Source: Tepidimicrobium xylanilyticum (GTDB lineage Bacteria; Bacillota; Clostridia; Tissierellales; Tepidimicrobiaceae). From it: a DNA stretch of 64,000 nt. The notes under the pieces are model-generated. The model was not told where the DNA came from. It saw only the letters and a program-made list of their open reading frames with translations, and made no database searches. Positions 18,363-26,094 of this stretch are shown in pieces. The stretch lies in NCBI RefSeq assembly GCF_900106765.1, contig NZ_FNNG01000008.1, positions 1 to 64,000 on the forward strand. The letters are read 5' to 3'. Each line of letters starts with the position of its first letter. The stretch's first letter is position 1. A program made the position numbers and the translations under genes.

Positions 18363-18680
18363 ATGGTAGAGTTAACTAGAGATAACTTTGAAGAAGAGGT
18401 TTTAAAGGCAGAAGGACCAGTATTAGTGGATTATTGGGGACCAACTTGTGAACCTTGTAAAGCTTTAATGCCTCATATTGAAGAAATGGCAGAAAAGTAT
18501 GGTGATAAGGTCAAATTCTGTTCATTAGACATTACAAAAGCAAGGAGACTAGCAATAAAGCAAAAAGTAATGGGATTACCAGCTATTGTTATCTATAAGG
18601 ATGGAGAAGAAGTAGAAAGATTAGCTGAAGCTGAAGCAACAGCAACTGCTGTAGAAGAAATGGTTAAAAAGTATGTTTAA
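18363..18680 (+). CDS. trxA: thioredoxin, glycine-reductase type
   Basis: A 105-residue thioredoxin that passes electrons from TrxB to glycine reductase, resolving the selenide-sulfide of GrdA. The active site is WGPTCEPC (Cys29, Cys32) instead of the classical WCGPC; altered sites are known for thioredoxins of amino-acid-fermenting anaerobes. The cis-proline loop is MGLPAIVIYKDGEEV. Its place between trxB and grdE fits this dedicated role. A 13-bp hairpin without a T-tract follows (18685-18716). Confidence 0.95.
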   Translation: MVELTRDNFEEEVLKAEGPVLVDYWGPTCEPCKALMPHIEEMAEKYGDKVKFCSLDITKARRLAIKQKVMGLPAIVIYKDGEEVERLAEAEATATAVEEMVKKYV

Positions 18681-18684
18681 TTGA

Positions 18685-18716
18685 TTTTAATTCTGGGCTT
18701 TTCCCCAGAGTTAAAA
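18685..18716 (+). repeat. intercistronic hairpin trxA/grdE
   Basis: TTTTAATTCTGGG (18685-18697) pairs with CCCAGAGTTAAAA (18704-18716), with one G-U and a six-base loop. No T-run follows, so it probably acts in mRNA processing, stability or partial termination. Confidence 0.75.
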
Positions 18717-18749
18717 TAGATGTTCCAATAATAAGGGGAGGTGAACTAT

Positions 18750-20036
18750 ATGCGTCTTGAATTAGGCCATGTGTTTATTAAAGATGCTCAATTTGGTAAT
18801 GAAACCAAAGTTGAAAATGGGGTGCTATATGTAAATAAAGAAGAATTAATTGCACTAATTAAGGAAGACGAGCACCTAAAAGAGGTAGACGTGGACATTG
18901 CAAGACCAGGTGAAAGTGTAAGAATTACTCCTGTTAAGGATGTAGTTGAACCAAGAGTTAAGGTAGAAGGACCAGGAGGAGTTTTCCCAGGAATACTATC
19001 CAAGGTTGATGTGGTAGGAAGTGGAAAGACCCATGTACTAAAAGGTTGTACAGTTATGACTACTGGGAAGATAGTAGGTTTCCAAGAAGGTATTGTAGAC
19101 ATGACAGGACCAGGAGCAGAATATACTCCATTCTCAAAAACTGTGAATGTAGTATTAAAATGCGAACCTGTTGATGGATTAAAGCAACACGACCATGAAA
19201 GAGCTGTAAGATTAGCAGGCTTTAAAGCAGCAGCTTATCTTGCTGAAGCAGCTAGAAACCTTACTCCGGATGAAGTAGAAGTATATGAAGTAGATACTCT
19301 ATTAGAAAGCATTAGGAAATATCCAGATCTTCCAAAGATAGGATATGTTCAAATGCTTCAAACGCAAGGGTTACTTCATGATACCTATGTATATGGGGTA
19401 GATGCTAAGCAAATAGTACCAACCATAATGTACCCAACTGAAATTATGGACGGTGCAATCGTAAGTGGTAACTGTGTATCTGCATGCGACAAGAATACAA
19501 CTTACCATCAAATGAACAATCCAGTTATTCACGACTTATTAGCAGTTCATGGTAAAGAGCTTAACTTCGTAGGAGTTATAATCACCAATGAAAATGTGTA
19601 CCTAGCTGATAAGGAAAGGTCATCAAACTGGACAGCTAAATTAGCTGAGTATCTAGGTTTAGATGGTGTTATAATCTCACAAGAAGGATTTGGAAACCCA
19701 GATACTGACTTAATTATGAACTGTAGAAAGATTGAAGAAAAAGGCATCAAAACAGTTATTATTACTGACGAATATGCAGGTAGAGACGGTGCTAGCCAAT
19801 CATTAGCAGATGCTCATCCATCAGCAAATGCAGTAGTAACTGGAGGAAATGCTAATGAACTTATAGAATTGCCTCCAATGGATAAAATAATTGGTTCATT
19901 AGAATATGTAGATATTATTGCTGGAGGTTTTGATGGAAGCCTTAGAGAAGATGGTTCAATATTAGTTGAACTACAAGCTATTACAGGCGCAACAAATGAA
20001 ATAGGATTTAACAAGATGTCAGCAAGAGGATATTAA
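18750..20036 (+). CDS. grdE: glycine reductase protein B proprotein GrdE
   Basis: Precursor of the two small subunits of the glycine-specific protein B, which binds glycine through a pyruvoyl group and with GrdB delivers it to GrdA. The cleavage site is Asn241-Cys242 in VSGNCVSACDKNTTYHQ; Cys242 becomes the pyruvoyl group in characterised homologues. I start at ATG 18750 (MRLELGHVFIKDAQFGNETK), 8 bases after GGGGAGG; an in-frame GTG at 18741 overlaps that site. At 428 residues it has normal family length. Confidence 0.96.
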   Translation: MRLELGHVFIKDAQFGNETKVENGVLYVNKEELIALIKEDEHLKEVDVDIARPGESVRITPVKDVVEPRVKVEGPGGVFPGILSKVDVVGSGKTHVLKGCTVMTTGKIVGFQEGIVDMTGPGAEYTPFSKTVNVVLKCEPVDGLKQHDHERAVRLAGFKAAAYLAEAARNLTPDEVEVYEVDTLLESIRKYPDLPKIGYVQMLQTQGLLHDTYVYGVDAKQIVPTIMYPTEIMDGAIVSGNCVSACDKNTTYHQMNNPVIHDLLAVHGKELNFVGVIITNENVYLADKERSSNWTAKLAEYLGLDGVIISQEGFGNPDTDLIMNCRKIEEKGIKTVIITDEYAGRDGASQSLADAHPSANAVVTGGNANELIELPPMDKIIGSLEYVDIIAGGFDGSLREDGSILVELQAITGATNEIGFNKMSARGY

Positions 20037-20072
20037 TATAAATCAAAATAATAAAAGAAAGGATGTGTAGAA

Positions 20073-20552
20073 ATGTCACTATTTGATGCTAGTAAGAAAG
20101 TCATCATCATTGGTGATAGAGATGGCATACCAGGACCAGCCATCGAAGAGTGTGTTAAGACTACAGAAGCTGAAGTAGTGTTCTCATCTACTGAGTGCTT
20201 TGTCTGAACTGCCGCAGGAGCAATGGACCTAGAAAATCAAAAGAGGGTTAAAGATTTGGCTGAAAAATACGGCCCAGAAAATATAATCGTATTAATAGGT
20301 GGAGCAGAAGCTGAAGCAGCTGGATTAGCAGCTGAAACAGTAACTGCAGGAGACCCAACTTTTGCAGGTCCATTGGCAGGAGTCCAGTTAGGACTTAGAG
20401 TATATCATGCTGTAGAACCAGAATTCAAAGAATCAGTAGACCCAGCTGTTTACGATGAACAAATTGGTATGATGGAAATGGTTCTAAATGTTGATGAAAT
20501 AGTCGAGGAAGTAAAAGGTATAAGAGAAGAATACGGTAAATACAATGACTAG
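20073..20552 (+). CDS. grdA: glycine reductase selenoprotein A (contains selenocysteine)
   Basis: Small selenoprotein that carries the carboxymethyl group from protein B to protein C as a selenoether. The 159-residue frame runs from ATG 20073 and contains one in-frame TGA at 20205-20207, codon 45, in the motif [14 protein letters not shown]. That motif, with Cys42 near the selenocysteine, is diagnostic for GrdA, so the TGA is recoding and not a nonsense mutation. Automatic callers will give only a C-terminal fragment starting at 20223. The upstream site is GAAAGGATG. Confidence 0.97.
20205..20207 (+). other. selenocysteine UGA codon of grdA
   Basis: In-frame TGA at codon 45 between FV and TAAGAMD, the conserved Sec position of GrdA. 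The sequence just 3' gives no hairpin as clear as the one in grdB. Confidence 0.95.
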
Positions 20553-20584
20553 TTCCCGATGAAAAAAAGAGAGGGGGGAAATTA

Positions 20585-21895
20585 ATGGCTAAAATTAAAG
20601 TTGTTCATTATATAAATCAATTCTTTGCTGGAATTGGCGGCGAAGAAAAAGCAGATATTAAGCCAGAAATTAGAGAAGAAATTGTTGGACCAGGTATGGC
20701 TATAAATACAGGATTTAAAGGAGAGGCTGAAATAGTTGCAACTGTCATCTGTGGTGACAGCTATTTCAACGAAAATGTTGAAGAAGCAAAAGCTGAAATA
20801 CTAGAGATGGTTAAGAAATATGAACCAGACCTATTCATAGCTGGACCAGCTTTTAATGCTGGAAGATATGGAGTGGCCTGTGGTACAATTGCAGATGCAG
20901 TACAAAATGAACTAGGAATCCCTTCTTTAACTGGAATGTATGTTGAAAACCCTGGAGCAGATATGTTCAAGAAGAACGTATATATAGTATCAACCAAGAA
21001 CTCTGCTGCAGGAATGAGGGATGCTGTTAAGAAAATGGTCCCATTGGCATTGAAATTAGCTAAAGGTGAGGAAGTAAGTACTCCTGAAGAAGAAGGTTAT
21101 ATACCAAGAGGAATTAGGAAGAATTACTTTACCGATAAGAGGGGTTCTCAAAGAGCAGTTGAGATGTTACTCAAGAAACTTAGAGGAGAAGAGTTCGTTA
21201 CTGAATTCCCAATGCCAGACTTTGACAGGGTTGACCCAAATCCTGCAGTTAAGGATATAACAAAGGCTACTATTGCTATAGTAACATCTGGTGGTATAGT
21301 ACCAAAAGGAAATCCTGATCACATTGAATCCTCATCAGCCTCCAAATATGGCAAATATGATATAGCAGAATTTGATAATTTAACCAGCAGTACTCATGAA
21401 ACAGCTCACGGTGGATATGACCCAGTTTATGCAAATGAAGATGCAGACAGGGTTATTCCAGTAGATGTACTAAGAGAAATGGAAAAAGAAGGAAAGATCG
21501 GCAAACTTCACAGATACTTCTATACTACTGTAGGTAATGGTACTGCAGTAGCAAATGCTAAAAAGTTTGCTGAGGAAATTGGTAAGGAATTAAAGGAAGA
21601 CGGAGTGGACGCAGTTATACTAACTTCCACCTGAGGTACCTGTACACGTTGCGGTGCAACGATGGTAAAAGAAATAGAAAGAGCAGGAATACCTGTAGTT
21701 CACATGTGTACTGTAGTGCCAATTTCACTTACTGTAGGGGCTAATAGGATTGTACCAACGATTGCTATACCTCACCCACTAGGAAATCCAAGCTTAGATC
21801 CTAAAGAAGAAAAGGCTCTAAGAAGAGCTTTAGTTGAAAAAGCATTAAAGGCTTTAACAACCGAAGTAGATGGTCAAACAGTATTTGAAGATTAG
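20585..21895 (+). CDS. grdB: glycine reductase protein B selenoprotein subunit GrdB
   Basis: Large subunit of the substrate-specific protein B. The 436-residue frame contains one in-frame TGA at 21632-21634, codon 350, in LTSTUGTCTRCGATMVKEIE, the conserved Sec position of the family. The reading frame continues unchanged on both sides and ends at TAG 21895, so an ORF split here would be wrong. The start ATG 20585 follows GAGGGGGG. A hairpin with a GGT loop begins 12 bases after the UGA. A strong intercistronic hairpin separates it from grdC. Confidence 0.97.
21632..21661 (+). promoter_or_regulatory. selenocysteine UGA of grdB with SECIS-like hairpin
   Basis: The UGA at 21632-21634 is followed by CGTTGC (21647-21652), loop GGT (21653-21655) and GCAACG (21656-21661). 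The apical loop is 18 bases beyond the UGA and contains GGU, both expected of a bacterial SECIS recognised by SelB. Function is inferred. Confidence 0.75.
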
Positions 21896-21903
21896 TATAT
21901 AAA

Positions 21904-21939
21904 ACTTAAAATGGGTGATGAAAATCACCCATTTTAAGT
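21904..21939 (+). repeat. intercistronic hairpin grdB/grdC
   Basis: A perfect 16-bp stem, ACTTAAAATGGGTGAT / ATCACCCATTTTAAGT, closed by a GAAA tetraloop. There is no T-run, so it is not a standard terminator; a role as processing or stability element separating the protein B and protein C genes is inferred. Confidence 0.85.
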
Positions 21940-21977
21940 ATAAAAATAAATATGATATAATTTTTGGAGGTGTAAAT

Positions 21978-23522
21978 ATGAATTATCCTGTAGTAAAAGG
22001 AACTAGTTATATTTTAGTTCATGCTGAAGATATGGTTATCCATAATGGAACTACCCAAACTACAGAAAGAGTTATAAACCCAGATTCCGAATATCTAAAA
22101 AAGTTACCAAACCATTTACGTAGTTTTGAAGAAGCTGTAAACTATTTACCAAACCAAGTTTATATAGGAAACTATAGACCAGACGATTTAAGAAACCACC
22201 CTCAACCTTGGTATCAAAATCCATTAAAAGATGCAGAAAGATTTGGTAGATATGGAGAAATAATGCCTGAAGATGAGTTTGTTGGACTTATTAAAATAGC
22301 AGATGTGTTCGATTTAGTTAAGTTAACTAAGGAGTTCACTGAAGAAGTGAAGGCAAAATTTGAAGTTCATCCAATACTAAAGGGTAGAGAAGATTTAATA
22401 TCCAGACTTAAAACTGGAGATGAGCTAGAGGAAATTGAAAAGTTAATAAATGAACAAGGTGCAGAACCTCTAATTACAGGTGGTAAGACTGTAGGCTGTG
22501 TAAAGAGGGCCCATGATGTTGATGAAAATCTAAGTGCACATGTTATATTTGAAAATCTAGTATCTAAAGCTTCTGCAATTTTAGCTGGATTAAACCTAAT
22601 TGCTAAAAATGATTTCAATCCTGATGATGTAGAGTATGTTATAGAGTGTTCAGAAGAAGCTTGTGGAGATATGAATCAAAGGGGTGGAGGAAACTTTGCT
22701 AAATCTATAGCTGAATTAGTTGGATTCAAAAATGCAACTGGTTCAGATACTAGAGGATTCTGTGCGGCTCCAACTCATGCTTTGATAGTAGCTTCTTCTT
22801 TAGTTAAGTCTGGGGCTTTCAAGAATGTAGTTGTTATAGCTGGTGGTTCTACTGCTAAGTTAGGTATGAATGGAAAGAGCCACGTAGAGAAGGACATGCC
22901 AATCCTTGAAGATGTAATTGGTGGCTTTGCAGTTCTTGTATCGGAAAACGATGGTGTAAATCCAATTTTAAGAACTGACTTAATAGGAAGACATACTGTT
23001 GGTACAGGTTCTTCACCGCAAGCAGTAATGAGTGCTTTAGTTACTGCACCATTAGAAAAGGGTAACTTAAAGATAACTGATATAGATAGATATTCTGTTG
23101 AGATGCAAAATCCAGATGTAACTAAGCCGGCAGGAGCTGGAGACGTGCCAAATGCAAACTACAAGATGATAGGTGCATTGGGTGTAATGAGAAAAGATAT
23201 TGAAAGAGCACAAATAAATGATTTCATTCTAGAACATGGAATGGAAGGTTGGGCACCAACACAAGGGCATATTCCATCAGGAGTACCTTATGTAGGATTT
23301 GCTAGAGAAGATATGTTGGAAGGCAAAATAAATAGAGCCATGATCGTTGGAAAGGGTAGTCTATTCTTAGGAAGAATGACTAATTTATTTGATGGAGTAT
23401 CTATAGTAATGGAAAGGAATCCAGGCAAGGCAGAAGAAGAAAAAGGTATCTCTGAAGAGGAAGTTAGAAAACTTGTAGCTGAAGCTATGAGAGATTTTGC
23501 TTCTCATCTACTTCAGAATTAG
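21978..23522 (+). CDS. grdC: glycine reductase protein C beta subunit GrdC
   Basis: Beta subunit of protein C, which receives the carboxymethyl-selenoether of GrdA and, with GrdD, releases acetyl phosphate. The 514-residue protein has a beta-ketoacyl-synthase-like (FabH-type) core with ECSEEACGDMNQRGGGNFAK and GFCAAPTHALIVASS. I start at ATG 21978 (MNYPVVKGTSYILVHAED), 6 bases after GGAGGTG; the longer frame from 21915 runs through the intercistronic hairpin. grdD follows 10 bases later. Confidence 0.95.
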   Translation: MNYPVVKGTSYILVHAEDMVIHNGTTQTTERVINPDSEYLKKLPNHLRSFEEAVNYLPNQVYIGNYRPDDLRNHPQPWYQNPLKDAERFGRYGEIMPEDEFVGLIKIADVFDLVKLTKEFTEEVKAKFEVHPILKGREDLISRLKTGDELEEIEKLINEQGAEPLITGGKTVGCVKRAHDVDENLSAHVIFENLVSKASAILAGLNLIAKNDFNPDDVEYVIECSEEACGDMNQRGGGNFAKSIAELVGFKNATGSDTRGFCAAPTHALIVASSLVKSGAFKNVVVIAGGSTAKLGMNGKSHVEKDMPILEDVIGGFAVLVSENDGVNPILRTDLIGRHTVGTGSSPQAVMSALVTAPLEKGNLKITDIDRYSVEMQNPDVTKPAGAGDVPNANYKMIGALGVMRKDIERAQINDFILEHGMEGWAPTQGHIPSGVPYVGFAREDMLEGKINRAMIVGKGSLFLGRMTNLFDGVSIVMERNPGKAEEEKGISEEEVRKLVAEAMRDFASHLLQN

Positions 23523-23532
23523 AGGTGATAAA

Positions 23533-24717
23533 ATGGCGGAAAAGAATATTAAACAAATGATTGGAAAAGTATTTTCCGATATTGCAGATGCAGTTGAAAC
23601 TGGTCAATTTGGTGAGAAGGTAAGAGTTGGTTTAACTACCTTGGGAAGTGAACATGGTGTAGATAATTTGGTTAAAGGTGCAGAAATAGCTCAAGAAAGG
23701 GATCCATCCATAGAGGTAGTATTAATTGGACCAAAGGTTGATTCAAAATTAACTCAAGTTGTAGTTGATTCGGAAGATGAAGGCTACAAGATAATGGAAG
23801 AAATGTTGGATAGTGGCGATCTGGATGCTTGTGTTACAATGCACTATAGTTTCCCAATAGGAGTTTCTACTGTAGGTAGGGTGATAACTCCAGGTAAGGG
23901 TAAGGAGATGACCATTGCAACTACTACAGGGACCTCATCACCTCATAGGGTCGAGGCTATGGTTATAAATGGGATTAGTGGTATAATAGCAGCAAAGGCT
24001 ATGGGGGTTAAAAATCCAACTGTTGGAATATTAAATGTAGATGGTGCAAGACAAGTTGAAAGAGCCTTTAAAGAATTGATCAATAACGGCTATGAAATCA
24101 ATTTAACTGAGTCCATGAGATCCGATGGTGGATGTGTAATGAGAGGTAATGATTTACTAGCTGGAGTACCAGATGTAATGGTTACCGACACATTAACTGG
24201 AAATATATTGATGAAAGTATTTTCATCCTATACAACTGGTGGAAGCTATGAATCCTTAGGCTATGGCTATGGTCCAGGAATTGGTGAAGGATATGAAAGA
24301 GTAATATTAATCCTTTCAAGAGCATCAGGAATCCCTGTAGTTGCCAATGCTATTAGTTATGGTGCACGATTAATTAAAGGCAATTTAAAGAAAATAGTTA
24401 AAGAAGAATTTGAAAAGGCTAATAAAGCAGGATTGAAGGAGATATTAAAGGGATTAACTAAGGATACTAAGAGAGCTGCAGATGAAGATGAGGAAATAGT
24501 AGCACCACCAGCAGAAACTGTGACAGGAACTATTTCCGGTATAGATATAATGGATTTAGAAGATGCTGTAAGAGTTCTATGGAAAGAAGGCATCTATGCA
24601 GAATCTGGAATGGGTTGTACAGGCCCCATTGTAATGGTAAATGAGGAAAAACTGGCAAAGGCCATTGAAATATTGTCTAAAGCAGGTTATGTAGCGGATA
24701 ATTCTAATCCTTGCTAG
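23533..24717 (+). CDS. grdD: glycine reductase protein C alpha subunit GrdD
   Basis: Alpha subunit of protein C, related to PlsX/phosphate acyltransferases. It takes the acetyl group as a thioester and phosphorolyses it to acetyl phosphate for ATP synthesis. The likely acetyl-carrying cysteine is at about residue 362 in ESGMGCTGPIVMV near the C-terminus. The 394-residue frame starts at ATG 23533 after GAGGTGATAAA, overlapping nothing once corrected from the longer frame inside grdC. Last gene of the operon, followed by a terminator. Confidence 0.95.
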   Translation: MAEKNIKQMIGKVFSDIADAVETGQFGEKVRVGLTTLGSEHGVDNLVKGAEIAQERDPSIEVVLIGPKVDSKLTQVVVDSEDEGYKIMEEMLDSGDLDACVTMHYSFPIGVSTVGRVITPGKGKEMTIATTTGTSSPHRVEAMVINGISGIIAAKAMGVKNPTVGILNVDGARQVERAFKELINNGYEINLTESMRSDGGCVMRGNDLLAGVPDVMVTDTLTGNILMKVFSSYTTGGSYESLGYGYGPGIGEGYERVILILSRASGIPVVANAISYGARLIKGNLKKIVKEEFEKANKAGLKEILKGLTKDTKRAADEDEEIVAPPAETVTGTISGIDIMDLEDAVRVLWKEGIYAESGMGCTGPIVMVNEEKLAKAIEILSKAGYVADNSNPC

Positions 24718-24759
24718 AAACTCCAAGACTCCAAGTTCTTGGAGTTTCTTAATTTTTAT
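24718..24759 (+). terminator. terminator of the glycine reductase operon
   Basis: AAACTCCAAGA (24718-24728) pairs with TCTTGGAGTTT (24737-24747), followed by CTTAATTTTTA. The T-tract is interrupted but the stem is perfect. Confidence 0.82.
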
Positions 24760-24774
24760 TATATGCTTTATACA

Positions 24775-24803
24775 TTGATAAAAACAGTTTATTATTATAT
24801 AAT
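24775..24803 (+). promoter_or_regulatory. promoter of the nucleoside ABC transporter operon
   Basis: TTGATA (24775-24780), 17-base spacer, TATAAT (24798-24803). It leaves a leader of about 120 bases before the lipoprotein gene. Confidence 0.78.
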
Positions 24804-24821
24804 ATTTATGTTAGCAGCTAT

Positions 24822-24898
24822 TAAATATAAAATCTATTTTTTGTCCCATGTATAGGGTATTTTATATTTAAATAACCTATATATGAGGATATAAAATA
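24822..24898 (+). promoter_or_regulatory. leader with two mutually exclusive hairpins
   Basis: TAAATATAAAAT (24822-24833) can pair with ATTTTATATTTA (24859-24870). Alternatively TATTTTATAT (24858-24867) can pair with ATATAAAATA (24889-24898). The middle arm is shared, so only one can form. No T-run follows either. A regulatory switch is possible, but AT-richness makes chance pairing easy. Known purine-riboswitch core sequences are not present. Confidence 0.4.
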
Positions 24899-24930
24899 TT
24901 TAAGCTATTACAAAAAAGGGGGAGTTAAAA

Positions 24931-26028
24931 TTGAAAAAAAGATTATTAGCTTTACTGCTAATAGGGATTTTAGTTTTTACTGTTGTTGGGTGTTCAAGTT
25001 CTGACACGCCTTCAGAAGTAGAAGGGCCAACAGAAACAGAAGATCAAGGTGAAGCTGAGAATACACCAGCAAGCGAACCAATAAGAATAGCTATGGTAAC
25101 AGATGAAGGTGGAGTTCATGACCAATCCTTTAACCAATCAGCATGGGAAGGTTTGCAAAGAGCCCAAGAAGAACTAGGAATTGAAGTTTCTTACCAAGAA
25201 TCTCAACAAGATGCTGATTTTGCGCCTAACTTTGAAACTCTTCTAGATGCTGGAAACGATCTCATTTGGGGTATAGGCTTTAAATTAGCAGATGCTGTAT
25301 TAGATGCTGCTACAGCTAATCCAGATCAAAAATATGCAATTGTAGACCACTCCTTTGGAGATAATACTCCAGATAACGTAGTAGGTGTTATGTTTAAGGC
25401 AGAACAACCCTCCTTCCTAGTAGGATATATTGCTGGAAGGATGACAGAAACTAATAAAGTAGGTTTCGTTGGAGGTATAGCAGGAGACATAATTTGGGGA
25501 TTCGATTATGGATATCAAGCTGGAGTACAGTATGCAGCACATGAGTTAGGAAAGGAAATAGAAGTGCTTAATCAATATGCTGAATCTTTCTCCGATGTAG
25601 CTAAGGGTAAGGCTATTGCTCAGCAGATGTACCAACAAGGTGCAGATATAGTATTCCATGCTGCTGGAGATGTTGGAACAGGAGTAATCGAGGCTGCTAA
25701 AGAGCAAGGTAAATGGGCTATAGGAGTAGACAGAGATCAAAATTATCTAGCCCCAGACAATGTATTAACCTCTGCTATGAAACGTGTAGATGTTGGTGTT
25801 TATAATGTTGTAAAAGATTTAGTGGAAGGCAAGTTCCCAGGTGGACAAACTATTACTTATGGTTTAGCCGATGGTGGAGCAGTAGATATTGCACCTTCAT
25901 CAAATAAACACGTACCACAGGAGATATTAGATGCAGTTGAAGAATTAAAGCAAAAGATCATCGATGGAGAAATAGTAGTTCCATATAATGAAGCAACCTA
26001 CAAAGAATTTATAGATTCATTAAAATAA
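24931..26028 (+). CDS. BMP family nucleoside-binding lipoprotein
   Basis: Substrate-binding lipoprotein of a BMP/Med-family ABC transporter, which imports purine or pyrimidine nucleosides. Starts with TTG 24931 after AAGGGGGAG. The signal peptide ends in the lipobox VVGC (Cys21), followed by an acidic, serine-rich linker to about residue 50. The fold begins at IRIAMVTDEGGVHDQSFNQ, with VGFVGGIAGDIIWGFDYGY and IGVDRDQNYLAPDNVLTS typical of the family. It is followed by ATPase and two permease genes. Confidence 0.93.
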   Translation: MKKRLLALLLIGILVFTVVGCSSSDTPSEVEGPTETEDQGEAENTPASEPIRIAMVTDEGGVHDQSFNQSAWEGLQRAQEELGIEVSYQESQQDADFAPNFETLLDAGNDLIWGIGFKLADAVLDAATANPDQKYAIVDHSFGDNTPDNVVGVMFKAEQPSFLVGYIAGRMTETNKVGFVGGIAGDIIWGFDYGYQAGVQYAAHELGKEIEVLNQYAESFSDVAKGKAIAQQMYQQGADIVFHAAGDVGTGVIEAAKEQGKWAIGVDRDQNYLAPDNVLTSAMKRVDVGVYNVVKDLVEGKFPGGQTITYGLADGGAVDIAPSSNKHVPQEILDAVEELKQKIIDGEIVVPYNEATYKEFIDSLK

Positions 26029-26034
26029 AAAAGT

Positions 26035-26069
26035 TTAAGCAGCTCAGGCAATAGGTCTGAGCTGTTTAA
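26035..26069 (+). repeat. intercistronic hairpin lipoprotein/ATPase
   Basis: TTAAGCAGCTCAG (26035-26047) pairs with CTGAGCTGTTTAA (26057-26069), with one G-U. No T-run follows. Such hairpins commonly protect the abundant binding-protein mRNA and lower downstream expression. Confidence 0.7.
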
Positions 26070-26094
26070 TACTAGATTAGATAGGAGGAGCCCT

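Noticed and set aside
20073-20552. Nonsense mutation or pseudogene in grdA
   Set aside because: The TGA lies exactly at the conserved selenocysteine position of GrdA and the frame is intact on both sides.
21632-21895. Separate small gene after the first part of grdB
   Set aside because: The downstream part is in the same frame and begins inside the conserved UGTCTRCG motif, so it is the C-terminus of GrdB.
24804-24930. Purine riboswitch before the nucleoside transporter
   Set aside because: The conserved purine-aptamer core sequences are not present; only AT-rich hairpins are seen.
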